NCBI GenBank assembly: GCA_027257055.1
Contig: JAPVLO010001001.1
Location: 1-64,000, forward strand
DNA from: Cephalopachus bancanus
Lineage: Eukaryota > Chordata > Mammalia > Primates > Tarsiidae
DNA length: 64,000 bases
Reading direction: 5' to 3'
Below are positions 62,661-64,000 of the stretch, in pieces. The translations under genes and the position numbers were made by a program. The notes under the pieces were generated by a model. It made no database searches, was not told the DNA's origin, and saw only the letters and a program-made list of their open reading frames with translations. Each line of letters starts with the position of its first letter. Position 1 is the stretch's first letter.

Positions 62661-62692
62661 AACCAAAGTGGAGGAGTCCACCAAAGTGGAGA
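62661..62692 (+). repeat. Small direct repeat
   Basis: ACCAAAGTGGAG occurs twice, 19 bp apart, separated by GAGTCC. It is a minor local duplication inside an array unit. Confidence 0.7.
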
Positions 62693-63149
62693 CACCCATC
62701 AGAGGAGAGAGATTACTGAGGCACCCATCAAATAGGAAGTCACGTCACTAGGGCGCCAATCACAAAGGAGGTACCATCGCTGTGATACATATTATGGAGG
62801 AGCGTCAGTCACTGGGACACCCATGACAATGGAAAGCCAGTCCCTATGACACAAATTCTGGAGGAAGTCCTGTAAGTGGAACACCCATTACATAGGGCTA
62901 ATCCCTGGGGGCAACTATTATGTAGGAAAGCCAGCCACTGGGGCACCAATCATAGAGGAGACCTAATCATTGGGTAATCCATGCTGTAGGAAGACCAGTC
63001 ACTTGGGCACCCATTATGGATTAGACCCAGTTACTAGGACACCCATCACAGAGCAGAGCTAGTCACTATCTCACCTATTATGAAGCAGAGCAAGTCACTG
63101 GGATATCAATTACTGAGGAGTACCAATCACTGGAACATTGATCATTGAG

Positions 63150-63172
63150 GAGTGATTGATCATTAATCACTC
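63150..63172. repeat. Small hairpin-capable inverted repeat
   Basis: GAGTGATT (63150-63157) and AATCACTC (63165-63172) are exact reverse complements around a 7-bp loop, GATCATT. It is followed by a T-rich stretch. The array motif AATCACT together with its reverse creates it, so it may reflect a tiny inversion rather than function. Confidence 0.6.
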
Positions 63173-64000
63173 ATTATTTTTAACACCTAGACACAGCGAT
63201 AGTGATCTCAGAGGAAAGTGAGTCACTTGGGCATCCATCACAGATGAGGATCAGTCTTTTGGTTATTTTTTACAGAGGAGGACTAGGCACTAATGCACCC
63301 AATGCAAAGAAGGGACAGTCACCTGGGCACCCAATATAAAGAAGGCTCACTCACGAGGACATCTATCACAGAAGAGAGACAGGTCACTGGAACACCCACC
63401 ACAGAGGAGAGCCAGTCACAGGGGCACCAATTATGGAGGATGCCCCGTTAACAGGACACCAATCAAAAACGAGGGCTAGTCAATTAGACATCCATTATAA
63501 TTGAGGTCCATTAGCTCTGGCAAAAATCACTGAGGAGGCATCATCACTGAAGCACCCGAATAAAGAAAGGCAAATAAAGAAAGGCAAAAAAAGTGACTAG
63601 GTAACTCAGTCACTGGGGAATTTATTACATAGGATGGTAAATCACAAGGGCCTTTTTCATAGTGGAGGGCCTTTTGCTGTGGCACACATCACAAAGGAGG
63701 GTTAGTCACCTTTGCACCCATAACAGAGGAGGTGTAATTACAAGGCACTCCTCACAGAGGAGACCAGTCGCTGGGACAACTATTAAATATATTGTCAGTC
63801 ACTGGGTCACCCATCACAGTGGAGGGATAATCACTAGGGTACACATCAGAGAGGAGGAGCATTCACTGTGGCACCCTTGAAAGAGGTGAACCAGTCACAG
63901 GGGCACCACTCAGAAAGGAAGGCTAGTCAATGTTAAGCACAACACAGAGGAGGGCTAGTCGTTGTAACACCAATAACAGTGGGAGGCCAGTTACTGGAGT

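Larger units (their letters stand above)
50646..64000 (+). repeat. 32-bp degenerate tandem array, block F
   Basis: The right-hand array block continues past the window end. It holds plus-orientation units except 60391-60600. It contains the inverted duplication, a 16-bp triplication and minor duplications listed separately. No genes, RNA genes or further transposons are seen. Confidence 0.92.

Noticed and set aside
6527..64000. A CRISPR-like pattern of repeated short motifs
   Set aside because: Repeats abut without unique spacers, are highly degenerate, and sit among primate transposons. There are no cas genes.
1..64000. Firm assignment to human Y satellite DYZ19
   Set aside because: The idea rests only on unit length arithmetic (four times about 31 bp). 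The SINE subfamily looks non-human, and no sequence comparison was possible.

Overview
The window is non-coding DNA from a primate. It is dominated by one very large, degenerate tandem repeat interrupted by transposable elements. No live host gene, tRNA, rRNA or CRISPR array was found. The primate assignment rests on five dimeric, 7SL-derived Alu-type SINEs with A-tails, a primate-style full-length LINE-1, a betaretrovirus-like (HML/HERV-K-type) provirus and a gammaretrovirus-like (ERV1) provirus. The five SINEs share a set of differences from the human AluJ/S/Y pattern as I know it, and they lack the lemur/galago Alu features I would expect. That points to a primate lineage with its own Alu subfamily. 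A tarsier-like haplorrhine is my best guess by elimination, at low to moderate confidence. I cannot tell which chromosome this is.

The array: about 41.8 kb of the 64 kb (1-259, 6527-23542, 23844-28475, 35306-40070, 40371-42153, 50646-64000) is a head-to-tail repeat of about 32 bp. At 32 bp per unit this is roughly 1,300 units. The core pieces are CAGTCACTGGGG and CACCCATCACAGAGGAG, with common variants CATTATGGAGGAG and ATTTTGGAGGAG. Both window edges lie inside the array, so it is longer than the window. Units are strongly diverged. Nearly all lie in one orientation, apart from a clear inverted copy at 60391-60600 that mirrors 59765-59975, and possibly a short one near 22462-22512.

Insertions, left to right: (1) a betaretroviral provirus, 266-6520, with two LTRs, primer binding site, polypurine tract and a perfect 6-bp target duplication (CAGAGT). 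It has decayed gag, dUTPase-protease, RT-RNase H and env transmembrane remnants; integrase and env surface regions are missing, and a SINE sits inside it. (2) A SINE at 23543-23843. (3) A gammaretroviral provirus, about 28476-35305, that has lost its 5' LTR and most of gag but keeps pol and env relics and a 3' LTR, again with a SINE inside. (4) A SINE at 40071-40354 with a perfect 16-bp target duplication. (5) A near-full-length LINE-1, about 42154-48503, followed directly by about 2.1 kb of non-array DNA to 50645. That DNA holds an antisense ancient L1M fragment and a further SINE; it may be a 3' transduction or a captured segment.

How it fits together: array sequence forms the target duplications of the betaretroviral provirus and of one SINE, so the array existed before those insertions. 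No insertion is repeated within the window, so the array here has not been amplified in large blocks since then. It reads as an old, decaying satellite-like array with only small-scale local duplication and one inverted duplication. The consensus unit is free of stop codons in all three forward frames, which explains the many short open frames. I see no sign of real genes in them.
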